Assembly (NCBI RefSeq): GCF_003003125.1
Contig: NZ_PVTZ01000003.1
Coordinates: forward strand, 124,001-188,000
Length of the DNA: 64,000 nucleotides
Direction: 5' to 3'
Source: Laceyella sediminis
Lineage (GTDB): Bacteria > Bacillota > Bacilli > Thermoactinomycetales > Thermoactinomycetaceae
The notes under the pieces are model-generated. The model made no database searches, was not told where the DNA came from, and saw only the letters and a list, made by a program, of their open reading frames with translations. This document shows, one piece after another, positions 1-8,461 of the stretch (position 1 is its first letter; each line of letters starts with the position of its first letter). The position numbers were made by a program, and so were the translations under genes.

Positions 1-428
1 CCTTCCAATTTGCCGTAGGCGCTCCCATCCTTCCGCACAATCGCCATGGCTCCCTCCATGTCATTCTCATGTGTGTCTAGCCCGAAATCGGGATAATCCA
101 CCCAATCACGCGGATGAAAAAAGCTGTAGACGATATACCAGTGAGTGCCAGTCTCCACGACAGAATAGTATACAGTCGCCCGCAGGCGGCCTAGATCATC
201 GTCTTGGTTTTCCCAATTGTTTTTGGCGTTCCAATCCCCGTCATAGTCGACCGCTGTCAAGTAATCGGCGTCCGCGTCAGTATCATCCGTATCCTGATAG
301 TGAACAGGAGCCCAGCGATAAGCCAAGTCCAAATCGTCGGCCGCTTTTGCTGGTTGGGGCCATACGACCGATGTACACACTACCACCACCGCACAACAAA
401 TCCATGTTTTCCATCGGCTAAAATCCAT
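1..428 (-). CDS. Secreted protein of unknown function, 3' end outside window
   Basis: An open frame runs from the ATG at 428 off the left edge of the window. The start is preceded by a strong GAAGGAGGAG ribosome binding site. The first ~30 residues form a signal peptide (basic start DFSRWK, hydrophobic core CCAVVVVCTSVVW, likely cleavage after PAKA). The mature part is very acidic (DTDDTDADADYLTAVDYDGD) and then reads YYSVVETGTHWYIVYSFFHP, followed by RDWVD and HENDMEGAM. The pattern HPRDW...HENDMEG resembles a family of secreted bacterial and fungal proteins of unknown function; I cannot name it. It is divergent from yyaC. The coding assignment is firm, the function unknown. Confidence 0.8.
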   Translation of the reverse strand, partial: MDFSRWKTWICCAVVVVCTSVVWPQPAKAADDLDLAYRWAPVHYQDTDDTDADADYLTAVDYDGDWNAKNNWENQDDDLGRLRATVYYSVVETGTHWYIVYSFFHPRDWVDYPDFGLDTHENDMEGAMAIVRKDGSAYGKLE

Positions 429-619
429 ACGTTCTCCTCCTTCAAATCAATTATCACACTTTTCGATCTTACTAATAAATTCTTATCTCAACAAGAGAAT
501 ATCCTATAAACCAACAAAAAATTGATCCATTCTTAAAGGAACATGATAAACTATTACCGATATTTAGGAGCCTGATCCCACTGACTGCGCGATGGATCAA
601 GTTTTTGTTGGAGGTTTTC

Positions 620-1174
620 ATGGAGAAAGAAAAGTGGCAAATCCCTTTCGATCACCCCAATGCGGTATCCCTCCTCACCCAACGCTTGGATGAGTTGCTG
701 GCGCCGCATTCCCATCGGCCGCTTCTATGCCTGTGCATCGGAACAGACCGCAGTAGCGGCGACACCTTGGGTCCCTTGGTCGGCACGTTGCTAACTGAAG
801 CGCCTTCACCCAAAATCCAAATCTGCGGCACCTTGGCCCAACCAGTCCATGCTTTTAGCTTGAATCAAACGGTCGCCGAAATCAAACAACTCGCCAACGC
901 ACCGTTCATTATCGCCATCGACGCCAGCCTGGGCAAACAGAAAGAAGTCGGCATGGTTGAAGTTGGGGAAGGTGCGCTTGTTCCGGGAAAAGGTGTCGGC
1001 AAAAAACTGCCACCGGTTGGGGACATCCATATCAAGGGCTTCGTCAACGCTGCCGGAGCTATGCCCTCTCACATTCTGCAAACCACCCGATTCCATGTGA
1101 CGTATGAGATGGCAACCAAAATTAGCCGCGCGCTGTTAACCGTGGCCGCGGCCCATAGCACGCCACCCGACTGA
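620..1174 (+). CDS. yyaC: Spore protease YyaC
   Basis: 184-residue protein of the YyaC family, a GPR-related putative peptidase found in endospore formers. Visible family blocks are LLCLCIGTDRSSGDTLGPLV near residue 40, FIIAIDASLGK near residue 95 and PPVGDIHIKGFVNAAGAMP near residue 135; the conserved acidic residues of GTDRS and AIDAS match the GPR-type active-site region. An upstream TTG (605) is in frame, but the ribosome binding site TTGGAGG at 608-614 sits correctly only for the ATG at 620. A TATCxTAT-like AT-rich leader lies upstream but no clear promoter was called. It supports a spore-forming host. The exact substrate of YyaC is not established. Confidence 0.88.
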   Translation: MEKEKWQIPFDHPNAVSLLTQRLDELLAPHSHRPLLCLCIGTDRSSGDTLGPLVGTLLTEAPSPKIQICGTLAQPVHAFSLNQTVAEIKQLANAPFIIAIDASLGKQKEVGMVEVGEGALVPGKGVGKKLPPVGDIHIKGFVNAAGAMPSHILQTTRFHVTYEMATKISRALLTVAAAHSTPPD

Positions 1175-1300
1175 GGTGGCGTCCGGCTCAACATTTGTCC
1201 TCGAGAATGTTTCCTGATACATTGAAATTATCAGCTAGATCTTTATGCTTGGCCATGTGCAAACATTCTTTTTAACTATCGTCGAAAACGGAGCGGATGA

Positions 1301-2920
1301 ATGATGAGAAAATGGCAAACCACGGCGCAATTGGTCGATCTTTTATGCGAGCTAGTCCATATTCCAAGCATCACCGGCAGTGCGGGAGAGATTATGCTTC
1401 CCGGATTGGTGACACAACAACTACGATCCCTTTCTTATTTCCAAGCCCACCCCGATCATATCGAAACCCATCCGACCGGCGATGGGCGCGAATTTGTGAC
1501 GGCGCTGGTCAAACATCCAAGCAATGTGAGCAAAACGGTCATCTTGATCAGCCATTTCGATGTTGTGGATGTGATCGATTACGGGATATGGGAACAACAC
1601 GCGTTTGATCCAAAGACGCTCACTTCCCTGTTTCGCGACAATCGGGAGACCCTGCCCGACGCGGTCCGGGCCGACCTCGAAACCGGTCATTGGCTTTTCG
1701 GCAGGGGCATCATGGATATGAAATGCGGCTTGGCTCTGCACATGGCCATGATTGAACAAGCTTGTTATCAAGCCTTTGACGGCAACGTGTTGTTGTTGAC
1801 CGTGCCTGATGAGGAGATCAATTCGGTAGGGATGCGGGCAGCGGTTCCCAAACTTTTGGAATTGGCTGAACGGCATGGACTCGTTTACCGAGCTGTCCTA
1901 AACTCCGAACCCATGTTCACTCGCTATCCCGGCGATGAAACAAACTACATTTACACCGGCTCCATCGGCAAAGTGTTGCCTGGGTTCCTGTGTTATGGCA
2001 AAGAAACCCATGTCGGTGAACCCTTTGCTGGGTTAAACGCCAATTTCATGGCCTCCAAACTCACCAACGCCCTGGAGTTGAACACCGATTTTTGCGAAAG
2101 GATCGGAGAGGAAGTGACGCCTCCCCCGACCAACCAGATGCAAACGGATTTGAAAAAAGATTACTCCGTTCAAATCCCGCACCGAGCAGTCACTTTGTTC
2201 AATCTATTCTTATATGATACAGGCATCGATGAACGCGTTACACAGTTGCTCTCACTCGCCCGGGAAGTGGCGGCCGACATCAAAGAAACTGTACTCATGC
2301 AGGCGCAGCGGTTTGGCACGTTCACGCCGACGGAAACGGATATCAACGTGCTTACTTATGAACAACTTTATTCCTATGCGGCGCGCACGCACGGCCAGGA
2401 CCGCTTGGAACAAACCCTGCAAGAAGCGGTACGCCGGAGCGATCCGGGAGACCAACGGCAAACCACGATAAACATGGTTGATGAACTGGCTATCTTGTGC
2501 AAAGAAATGGCTCCCATGATCGTGTTGTTTTTCTCTCCCCCGTATTATCCGGCGGTGAACAGAAGCGACCATCCCTTGATCAAACGGGTTGTTGCTCATA
2601 TGATCGACACAGCCCAAAAAACGCATGGAGTGGCGCTGAAACACCAGCATTATTTCGGGGGAATTTCTGACCTGAGTTATGTCGGATTGCAAAGACCCTT
2701 GTCCACCCTAATCCCGCTTGTGAACAACATGCCCCTATGGGAGCGCGGCTATGATATTCCGCTGGCCGCGTTGCAACAACTCGATGTGCCGGTGTTAAAC
2801 TTTGGTCCTGTCGGCAGGGACGCCCATCAATGGACAGAGCGGATCAATGTCGATTTTGCATTCGGTCCAATGATGAAATGGTTGCCTGAATGCATTCAAC
2901 AGCTTCTAGCCGATGATTGA
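1301..2920 (+). CDS. rocB: RocB-like M20 family metallopeptidase (arginine utilisation protein)
   Basis: 539-residue cytoplasmic zinc peptidase of the M20 family, RocB type, the usual RocB length. Metal and catalytic motifs are in order: ISHFDVVDV near residue 87 (metal His, catalytic Asp), GRGIMDMKCGLALHM near residue 145 (bridging Asp) and TVPDEEINSVGMRA near residue 170 (catalytic Glu and metal Glu). A long inserted dimerisation domain follows, and a conserved C-terminal block reads FGGISDLSYVG, then FGPVGRDAHQWTERI. RocB belongs to arginine catabolism in Bacillus, but its precise reaction is not settled. There are no other roc genes beside it. Start codon choice between 1301 and 1304 is open; a GGAG lies at 1290-1293. 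A symmetrical terminator follows. Confidence 0.88.
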   Translation: MMRKWQTTAQLVDLLCELVHIPSITGSAGEIMLPGLVTQQLRSLSYFQAHPDHIETHPTGDGREFVTALVKHPSNVSKTVILISHFDVVDVIDYGIWEQHAFDPKTLTSLFRDNRETLPDAVRADLETGHWLFGRGIMDMKCGLALHMAMIEQACYQAFDGNVLLLTVPDEEINSVGMRAAVPKLLELAERHGLVYRAVLNSEPMFTRYPGDETNYIYTGSIGKVLPGFLCYGKETHVGEPFAGLNANFMASKLTNALELNTDFCERIGEEVTPPPTNQMQTDLKKDYSVQIPHRAVTLFNLFLYDTGIDERVTQLLSLAREVAADIKETVLMQAQRFGTFTPTETDINVLTYEQLYSYAARTHGQDRLEQTLQEAVRRSDPGDQRQTTINMVDELAILCKEMAPMIVLFFSPPYYPAVNRSDHPLIKRVVAHMIDTAQKTHGVALKHQHYFGGISDLSYVGLQRPLSTLIPLVNNMPLWERGYDIPLAALQQLDVPVLNFGPVGRDAHQWTERINVDFAFGPMMKWLPECIQQLLADD

Positions 2921-2942
2921 CCACTTGGCCCACATCACCCTG

Positions 2943-2983
2943 AAAAAAGCAATGCGGTCAGCCCATGGCTGACCGCTTGTTTT
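2943..2983. terminator. Bidirectional terminator between rocB and a convergent small gene
   Basis: Perfect 10-bp stem GCGGTCAGCC/GGCTGACCGC (2954-2963 and 2967-2976) with a 3-nt loop. T-rich on the plus side (TTGTTTT) and six A's on the left, which give a T run on the minus strand. Confidence 0.8.
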
Positions 2984-3195
2984 CAATATTCCCCTTTATC
3001 CACGATTTCGCCCAATTGACGGGACATCAAATACTCAGTCGCCGCTTGCACATCCCTTGTCAAAAACGGGGGTTTGCCCGGCTCGTATATAATCCATCCC
3101 AGCAATTCCACATCGGCCACATAGCGGTCAATCGTAAACGGACCATACCGAACGGGCTCACCGATCTCAATCCATTCCAGGCTCCATTCTCTCAT
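2983..3195 (-). CDS. Small hypothetical protein (70 aa)
   Basis: 70-residue protein beginning MREWSLEWIEIGEPVRYG. An in-frame TTG at 3204 exists, but the GGAG at 3206-3209 is spaced properly (9 nt) for the ATG at 3195. Sequence is a compact mixed alpha/beta pattern ending YLMSRQLGEIVDKGEY, without signal peptide, membrane segment or recognisable motif. It stands alone between the rocB terminator and a MITE. I do not recognise the family. Confidence 0.6.
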   Translation of the reverse strand: MREWSLEWIEIGEPVRYGPFTIDRYVADVELLGWIIYEPGKPPFLTRDVQAATEYLMSRQLGEIVDKGEY

Positions 3196-3295
3196 CGGCG
3201 CCAACTCCGTACACCATTTTACAATAATTGACGGAACACCTTCCTATTTTGTTTCATTTATCGAAAAAAAAATCCTTATTTTTTATCTGTTGTTA

Positions 3296-3432
3296 CTAGG
3301 TTGTGTCTGATGAATAGGCCAGCGGCTCCAAAACCATTTTCTCATTCGCTTCACGCGTGGCGAGGCGCTCATCGAGAAAAGGTTTTTCCGCCGCTTCTTC
3401 CTCACCAACTTGATTTGCCAGACACACCCTAG
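3296..3432. repeat. MITE-like repeat, copy 1
   Basis: 137-bp non-coding repeat bounded by CTAG on both sides. Ends are inverted: CTAGGTTGTGTCTG on the left and CAGACACACCCTAG on the right. The interior also folds on itself (CCATTTTCTC against GAGAAAAGG). Near-identical copies are at 17063-17198 and, inverted, 18547-18681; a degenerate one is at 39030-39150. CTAG is probably the target duplication. No transposase is encoded; such elements are usually mobilised in trans. Confidence 0.8.
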
Positions 3433-3450
3433 TGACGGTTTGGCGCAATC

Positions 3451-4368
3451 TCATTTAATACGATTCAAATCATATGGCGTTTCTTGGTATACGTAATAAT
3501 TGAGCCAATTTGAGAACAACAAGTTCCCGTGGGCGCGCCAACGTTGTAGTGGTTGCTGATTGGGGTCATCCTGTGGGAAATAATGTTTAGGAAGCGGCAC
3601 TTCGATCCCTTTGGCCCGGTCACGTTCATACTCTTCTTTCAAAGTGTACAGTTCATATTCCGAGTGGCCCGTCACAAAAATCTGGCGTCCATCTTTGCTG
3701 ATCACGATATAAACGCCCGCTTCAGGGGATTCTGCCAATATCTCCAGCTCCCCGACCTTCTCGATCTCCTCTCTGCGCACCTCGGACAAACGGGAATGCG
3801 GCGCGTAGAAACAATCGTCAAACCCGCGCAACAGCTTAGTGTTTTGCTTACAGATCATATGCTCAAACACACCAAAACACTTTTCTTGCAATCGGTGTTT
3901 GGGGATACCGTAATGATGGTACAAGGCGGCATGCGCCCCCCAACAGATGTGCAAAGTGGATGTTACGTGATGCAGTTTCCAATCCATGATCTGCCGCAAC
4001 TCGTCCCAATAGTTGACCTCTTCGTATTCTAAATGGCCGACAGGAGCGCCCGTGATGATCATGCCATCGTATTTTTGGTATCGAATTTCATCAAACGTCT
4101 TATAAAACATGGCCAAATGTTCCGGCGGCGTATGCCGGGTGGTGTGCGTCTTGGGATGAATCAGGTCAATCTCTACTTGCAGGGGCGAATTCCCCAAAAG
4201 GCGTAGGATCTGGGTTTCGGTTGTGATCTTGATAGGCATCATGTTCAAAATGACGATTTTCAGCGGGCGGATATCCTGACGAAAGGCATCCTGCTCTCCC
4301 ATAACAAAGATGTTTTCCTGATTGAGAATATCGATTGCCGGCAATTTATCCGGAATTTTGATCGGCAC
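3451..4368 (-). CDS. metA: Homoserine O-acyltransferase MetA (Gly at position 111)
   Basis: 305 residues, full length for MetA/HTS, which activates homoserine by acylation as the first committed step to methionine. The catalytic Cys is in [15 protein letters not shown] (about residue 142) and the His/Glu pair in [10 protein letters not shown] (about 235-237). The specificity loop reads [18 protein letters not shown], putting Gly at residue 111. In characterised enzymes Glu111 goes with acetyl-CoA (Bacillus type) and Gly111 with succinyl-CoA (E. coli type), so this copy may use succinyl-CoA. The start is GTG behind GGGGAGAG. No S-box (SAM riboswitch) signature is visible upstream, unlike many Bacillales met genes. 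Confidence 0.93.
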   Translation of the reverse strand: MPIKIPDKLPAIDILNQENIFVMGEQDAFRQDIRPLKIVILNMMPIKITTETQILRLLGNSPLQVEIDLIHPKTHTTRHTPPEHLAMFYKTFDEIRYQKYDGMIITGAPVGHLEYEEVNYWDELRQIMDWKLHHVTSTLHICWGAHAALYHHYGIPKHRLQEKCFGVFEHMICKQNTKLLRGFDDCFYAPHSRLSEVRREEIEKVGELEILAESPEAGVYIVISKDGRQIFVTGHSEYELYTLKEEYERDRAKGIEVPLPKHYFPQDDPNQQPLQRWRAHGNLLFSNWLNYYVYQETPYDLNRIK

Positions 4369-4601
4369 AGACTCTCCCCCCGTTTCTCCTCGAGCGCATT
4401 CATTTCCTTGCTCGTGGGAAATTTCTCGTTATTTAAACTTGTAAACCAACATACCGCCTAACGCAAGAGGAACAAATGGATTTCGAATATTGGGAAACAC
4501 CTTGCAATTTGCCGAAGTGGATAGCCAAAAAATAACTTCTCTCCGCCACGGAAAGTCGATCAGGCTCCCCCCCTTCTCTTCTTCTGGCCACTTTCACGGT
4601 G

Positions 4602-4607
4602 TATAAT
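4602..4607 (+). promoter_or_regulatory. Possible -10 box of the Crp/Fnr-type regulator gene
   Basis: TATAAT 42 bp before the start codon at 4649; the -35 (TTCTTC 17 bp upstream) is poor. The rest of the 4369-4648 gap holds no other recognisable feature. Confidence 0.4.
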
Positions 4608-4648
4608 CGAGCATACGAGCGTCATTCCACTTCAGGAGGAACTCAACC

Positions 4649-5335
4649 ATGAATCATCCCATCGAATTATTGCAAGCAATCCCCTTGTTTCAAGGCCTCA
4701 CGGAAGCTGAGTTGGAAAAACTATGGGAAATCGTAGGCATCCGCCACTGCCACAAGAAAGAAATCATCTTCAGAGAAGGTGCTGCTAAAACGGCGATTTA
4801 CATCATTCAAAGCGGCATGGTGAAAACGTACAAAACGGACGACCAAGGGCATGAGCAAATTGTTTGTTTGCTCAGGCAAGGGGACATGTTTCCCCACACC
4901 GGTTTCTTCAACCAACTCCCTTACCCAGCGACGGCTGAAACCATTGATCAAACTGTGTTGATATCCATCCCGGTGGAACCGTTTGAACAAGTCATGCTGT
5001 CTAATCCCACCATGGCAGTCAAGGTCATGCGAGTGATGGGTAACAAAATCTTAGATTTACAAAAGCAATTGCACGAGTATGTCGGCCATGATGTACAACA
5101 GCGCGCGGTCACCTTTTTGTTGGATCTGGCGGACAAATACGGTGAAAATCGGGATGGCACCATTTTAATCAACATTCCGCTCACCCACCAGGACTTCGCC
5201 AGCGCCATCGGCACCACCCGTGAAACGGTCAGCCGGCTTTTGAGTCAACTTCGCAAACAAGGGTTGCTCCGTATGGGTCGGAATCAGTTTGTCATCCCGG
5301 ATCTGGATGCCTTGCGCCATTGGGTAGGTTCTTGA
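4649..5335 (+). CDS. Crp/Fnr family transcriptional regulator
   Basis: 228-residue regulator with the family's two parts: an N-terminal cyclic-nucleotide-binding-like beta roll (residues ~10-125, FREGAAKTAIYIIQSGMVKT, VCLLRQGDMF) and a C-terminal winged helix (THQDFASAIGTTRETVSRLL, residues ~180-205). It lacks the Cys cluster of oxygen-sensing Fnr; a single HCHKK motif is near residue 35. Start ATG with CAGGAGGAACTCAACC upstream. It lies directly in front of hmp, with an FNR-like palindrome between them, which suggests control of nitric-oxide or oxygen-limitation response. The signal sensed cannot be read from the sequence. Confidence 0.88.
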   Translation: MNHPIELLQAIPLFQGLTEAELEKLWEIVGIRHCHKKEIIFREGAAKTAIYIIQSGMVKTYKTDDQGHEQIVCLLRQGDMFPHTGFFNQLPYPATAETIDQTVLISIPVEPFEQVMLSNPTMAVKVMRVMGNKILDLQKQLHEYVGHDVQQRAVTFLLDLADKYGENRDGTILINIPLTHQDFASAIGTTRETVSRLLSQLRKQGLLRMGRNQFVIPDLDALRHWVGS

Positions 5336-5374
5336 ACAACCTGGATGTGCTGTTCACCTCTTGTTCACATGATT

Positions 5375-5390
5375 TGTGATATCTATCACA
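5375..5390. promoter_or_regulatory. FNR/CRP-type operator upstream of hmp
   Basis: Palindrome TGTGATATCTATCACA (TGTGA-N6-TCACA), which matches the CRP/FNR half-site consensus on both arms. It lies 64 bp before the hmp start and 40 bp after the Crp/Fnr-type gene, so it is the obvious target of that regulator. Two GTTCAC direct repeats (5351-5368) stand just upstream. Confidence 0.7.
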
Positions 5391-5453
5391 TACTTCCTCG
5401 GCAAATCCCTTTACCATGAAAAGAGAACACACATCAGAAGAGAGGGATTTTCC

Positions 5454-6680
5454 ATGTTACAAAAGGAAACGATTCGACTGATTCAAGAATCTGTCCCCTT
5501 ATTACGTGAATACGGGCACAAAATCACCGCCAATTTTTACAAACGTATGTTCAACGAACATCCCGAATTGCTGAATATCTTCAACCACGCCAATCAACGT
5601 AAAGGCCATCAACAGCAAGCCTTGGCCAATGCCGTCTATGCTGCGGCCGCGAACATCACACAATTGGAACAAATCCTGCCGACAGTGAAACACATCGCCC
5701 ATAAACATCGGAGCATCGGGGTGCTACCGGAGCATTATCCCATCGTCGGCCAAAATTTGCTTTTAGCCATGCGCGACGTGTTACAAGACAAACTGACGGA
5801 ACCGATGCTGAACGCTTGGCAAGAAACGTATGGAGTCATCGCTGACCTCTTTATCCAAATGGAAGAAGAATTGTATCAGCAAGCCGAACAGCAACCAGGT
5901 GGCTGGCGTGGATTCCGGGATTTGGTCGTAACCAAAAAAGTGCGCGAAAGCGAGCACATCACGTCCTTTTATTTGGAGCCAAAAGACGGCCAACCGCTGG
6001 CCACCTTCCTACCGGGTCAATATATTAGTGTCAAAGTAGAGATTCCGGGCGATCCCTACACACACATCCGGCAATACAGCCTTTCTGACGACCCCAACGC
6101 ATCACATTACCGCATCACGGTGAAACAGGAAGAGAATGGCAAAGTGTCGACTTATCTCCATCAAGAAGTCGAAGAAGGAAGTGTGCTGTCTGTCAGCGCC
6201 CCAGCCGGCGTGTTCACACTGGAGCAAACCGACTCCCCTGTCATCTTGCTCAGCGCCGGCGTAGGCTTGACACCGCTGTTGAGCATGCTCAAAGCCTTAG
6301 CCCAATCTCCCTCTTCACAGCGAGTCATCCATATTCACGCCACGCACAACAGCCAGACACATGCGCTGCGGGAAGAGGTACTCCGCATCGCCAACAGCCA
6401 TGCCCATATCGAAAACTATTTCTGCTATTCTCAACCTACGGACACGGATCGGTTGAACCGGCTATATGACAAAGAAGGGCTCATTGACGCCGAGTGGCTG
6501 AAAACGGTATTGCCGTCCACTGGGCATTTCTATTTGTGCGGGCCGTCGGCGTTCATGCGCGATTGCTACCAAGCACTTCTGTCACTGGGCATTGCTCCGG
6601 CCGCGATCCATCATGAAATTTTCGGCCCAGCCGGAGCATGGACCCCACCTGCTGCTGCACCGATGGGAGCAACGCAATAA
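5454..6680 (+). CDS. hmp: Flavohaemoprotein (nitric oxide dioxygenase) Hmp
   Basis: 408-residue cytoplasmic flavohaemoglobin that oxidises NO to nitrate with NADPH and O2. Domains in order: globin (residues 1-~137; proximal His in HIAHKHRSIGV), FAD-binding barrel (~150-255, with RQYSLSD) and NAD(P)-binding domain (~260-400, with ILLSAGVGLTPLLSML and FYLCGPSAFM). An in-frame ATG lies upstream at 5376 but overlaps the palindromic operator; the ATG at 5454 has an AGAGAGGGA ribosome binding site and gives the standard N-terminus. It follows a Crp/Fnr regulator, which likely controls it. Confidence 0.95.
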   Translation: MLQKETIRLIQESVPLLREYGHKITANFYKRMFNEHPELLNIFNHANQRKGHQQQALANAVYAAAANITQLEQILPTVKHIAHKHRSIGVLPEHYPIVGQNLLLAMRDVLQDKLTEPMLNAWQETYGVIADLFIQMEEELYQQAEQQPGGWRGFRDLVVTKKVRESEHITSFYLEPKDGQPLATFLPGQYISVKVEIPGDPYTHIRQYSLSDDPNASHYRITVKQEENGKVSTYLHQEVEEGSVLSVSAPAGVFTLEQTDSPVILLSAGVGLTPLLSMLKALAQSPSSQRVIHIHATHNSQTHALREEVLRIANSHAHIENYFCYSQPTDTDRLNRLYDKEGLIDAEWLKTVLPSTGHFYLCGPSAFMRDCYQALLSLGIAPAAIHHEIFGPAGAWTPPAAAPMGATQ

Positions 6681-6747
6681 ATGCCGTCTGGAGCTGACTT
6701 GCCAACATGCCCCTGTTTTCTCCTTGCTATGCCACAAACACTTGCAT

Positions 6748-6787
6748 CGTCCTTGGCTATGCCCGAACGCATGGCCAAGGACGTTTT
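6748..6787 (+). terminator. Terminator downstream of hmp
   Basis: Inverted repeat CGTCCTTGGC/GCCAAGGACG followed by TTTTGTG. The 6790-7029 stretch holds nothing further that I can support. Confidence 0.75.
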
Positions 6788-7029
6788 GTGTTACTATCAA
6801 CAGTGAAACTTGCTGATACCCGACTCCTTTTCAAATCCATCAATATCTACTATACAGCCTAAGACGCATGCTTGCTGAGAATTGGCGTGCGAGTTGGAAC
6901 CTGTCGCTTTCTACAGGAAAAGCCTCTGTTTGCAAAACCTTGCTTCATTAGTAATTTGCCTGTTAATATATTGTTTGCTCTACAAACATATTTACAATAA
7001 TTCTGCGCGAGAAACACCCCTTGCCCGCA

Positions 7030-7188
7030 TTACTTTCCTCTTCCCTTGCTTTTCTTGGTGTTTGATCGCGGTTTGAGCGTGACATCGTCATCGTCCTCAT
7101 CATCCAGGATGGTTTCATTCGTCTCCTCCTGCGTTTGATTTTCCTCTGACACGACCGCTGGCTCTTCCTCTTGTTTGACCCGCTTCAT
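7030..7188 (-). CDS. Small acidic protein (52 aa)
   Basis: 52-residue protein starting MKRVKQEEEPAVVSEENQ, with an acidic tract (LDDEDDDD) and a basic tail (NTKKSKGRGK). Its ATG overlaps the stop of the upstream gene as ATGA (7185-7188), so the two are translationally coupled. A low-complexity, probably disordered cytoplasmic protein; no family recognised. Coding status rests on the overlap and codon pattern. Confidence 0.55.
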   Translation of the reverse strand: MKRVKQEEEPAVVSEENQTQEETNETILDDEDDDDVTLKPRSNTKKSKGRGK

Positions 7189-7397
7189 TTGTCTTGTTCA
7201 TAACGCAATTGGGTATAACTTGGCCCAATGATCCCCGACAAAATGACCGCGAGGATGAAAATGGCCGCATTCCACTTCCTCCGACCTAGGTCAATTCGCC
7301 ACTTCCCTAAAGGGATAACCAGTTTTCGATGCCAGCGGCTCGGGTAAACCATGCCAATCAAGGTGTACAACCCCACACACCCAAGAATAAATTCCAT
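7185..7397 (-). CDS. Small membrane protein (70 aa)
   Basis: Starts MEFILGCVGLYTLIGMVYPS behind GTGGGAGGCCGCTA. Two hydrophobic segments (residues ~2-18 and ~45-60, FILAVILSGIIG) flank a basic loop (RWHRKL, GRRKW), so a two-pass small membrane protein is likely. An in-frame upstream ATG at 7439 lacks a ribosome binding site. It forms a two-gene unit with the 52-residue acidic protein. No function is assignable. Confidence 0.6.
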   Translation of the reverse strand: MEFILGCVGLYTLIGMVYPSRWHRKLVIPLGKWRIDLGRRKWNAAIFILAVILSGIIGPSYTQLRYEQDK

Positions 7398-7439
7398 TAG
7401 CGGCCTCCCACGAGATAATCCAAAATGCAGACAAAGCAA

Positions 7440-7809
7440 CCCGGAAAGTTTTTACCTAGGATGGAACACTGCTTCGTCCCAACAGCCCGGCCCTGCTTGG
7501 TCTGAATTTTCATTTACCAGAAAATGAAAAAATCAACCCTTCATCCATTCATAATAAACCATTTATTTAAGGCTATTTTTCATGTCTATTGGTTCACGAA
7601 AGCTTTGTTTCGTAAACCATTTATTTTTAAAGCGCATGTGATGCTGTATTCTGCACACAAAATCTCCTTTTCGCATCCTCCAAACTGATGATACTTGCAT
7701 GGGCACACACCTCCGCAAAACTTTAGCCTCTGTTCATCTTTGATTCATCTGCCATTCAGCTTGAAGAGTTAAGATTGAATGGAATCATCAAGCAACAGGA
7801 GGCACCACT
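7440..7809. other. AT-rich intergenic stretch with a strong dyad
   Basis: No gene seen. At 7590-7619 there is a nearly perfect dyad: arms TGGTTcACGAAA and TTTCGTaAACCA around GCTTTG. A direct repeat AAACCATTTATTT occurs at about 7557 and 7615. It could be an operator or a factor-independent RNA hairpin; it lacks the T run of a terminator. Confidence 0.4.
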
Positions 7810-8289
7810 GTGAAGAAACGTTTATGGCGGGCATTATGCAAATCGTTCCCAATGACGCTCCGTTGGTTTATGGCGATGATCTTTCTCTTATATGGAGGAG
7901 TTAAACTGATCTTTGGACAATTCGGCCACATCCCCTTAAATGAAATCACACAAGCAGCTGCTCAAAAAGGGGAGGGATTCGCCATCACTTGGGCTTTTTT
8001 TGGTTATTCCCGCCCCTATGAGCTTTTTGTCGGCCTCGGGGAAGTGATCCCCGCATTGCTCCTGCTCAACCCCCGTACTGCCACGCTCGGGGCAGTGATG
8101 TACTTCCCGGTAGCCTTTAACGTCATGCTCGTAAACTATTTTTACCATATCGGTGTGCATGACCTCAGCACGGTGTTGGTCATCATGAACCTCGTGCTCT
8201 TGTGGCTGGACCGACGGAAACTGTTGATGATTTTTTGGAAGAACATCCCTACGGGTCAAGCATCAGAGAAAGGAAGGGAAGTGGCATGA
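7810..8289 (+). CDS. DoxX-like membrane protein
   Basis: 159 residues with four hydrophobic segments (about 18-32, 70-87, 92-110, 118-135), the layout of the DoxX/DoxD-like small membrane proteins. MIFLLYGGVKLIFGQFGHIP near residue 23 and FVGLGEVIPALLLL near residue 72 fit the conserved Gly- and Glu-containing repeats of that family. GTG start with AGGAGG 7 nt upstream. Its stop overlaps the next gene's ATG (ATGA). DoxX-like proteins are linked to quinone or thiol redox in some bacteria; its role here is unknown. Confidence 0.7.
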   Translation: MKKRLWRALCKSFPMTLRWFMAMIFLLYGGVKLIFGQFGHIPLNEITQAAAQKGEGFAITWAFFGYSRPYELFVGLGEVIPALLLLNPRTATLGAVMYFPVAFNVMLVNYFYHIGVHDLSTVLVIMNLVLLWLDRRKLLMIFWKNIPTGQASEKGREVA

Positions 8290-8390
8290 CTCCGTTTATC
8301 ACGAACGGACTGATCATTCTGTTTGTGGTGATCACCCTTTTTTACTTGGTCAAAGATTATGTGGAAGAAAAGAAGAAAACCAAATCCTGA
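8286..8390 (+). CDS. Single-pass small membrane protein (34 aa)
   Basis: 34-residue protein MTPFITNGLIILFVVITLFY plus a charged tail ending VEEKKKTKS. One transmembrane helix with the tail probably inside. Its start overlaps the DoxX-like stop by 4 bp, so it is likely co-translated and may be a partner of that membrane protein. Family not recognised. Confidence 0.6.
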   Translation: MTPFITNGLIILFVVITLFYLVKDYVEEKKKTKS

Positions 8391-8419
8391 ATGCACGGGC
8401 CTACTCACCAAAATCAAAG

Positions 8420-8450
8420 AATCCCCAGCTGATTCAACCAACTGGGGATT
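8420..8450. terminator. Hairpin between convergent genes
   Basis: AATCCCCAG/CTGGGGATT stem with a 13-nt loop between the 34-aa gene and the aldo/keto reductase; T runs are weak. Confidence 0.5.
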
Positions 8451-8461
8451 CATGCTTCACA

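Noticed and set aside
4369-4480. Possible S-box (SAM riboswitch) leader of metA
   Set aside because: The conserved S-box core was not found, and the leader lacks a terminator hairpin.
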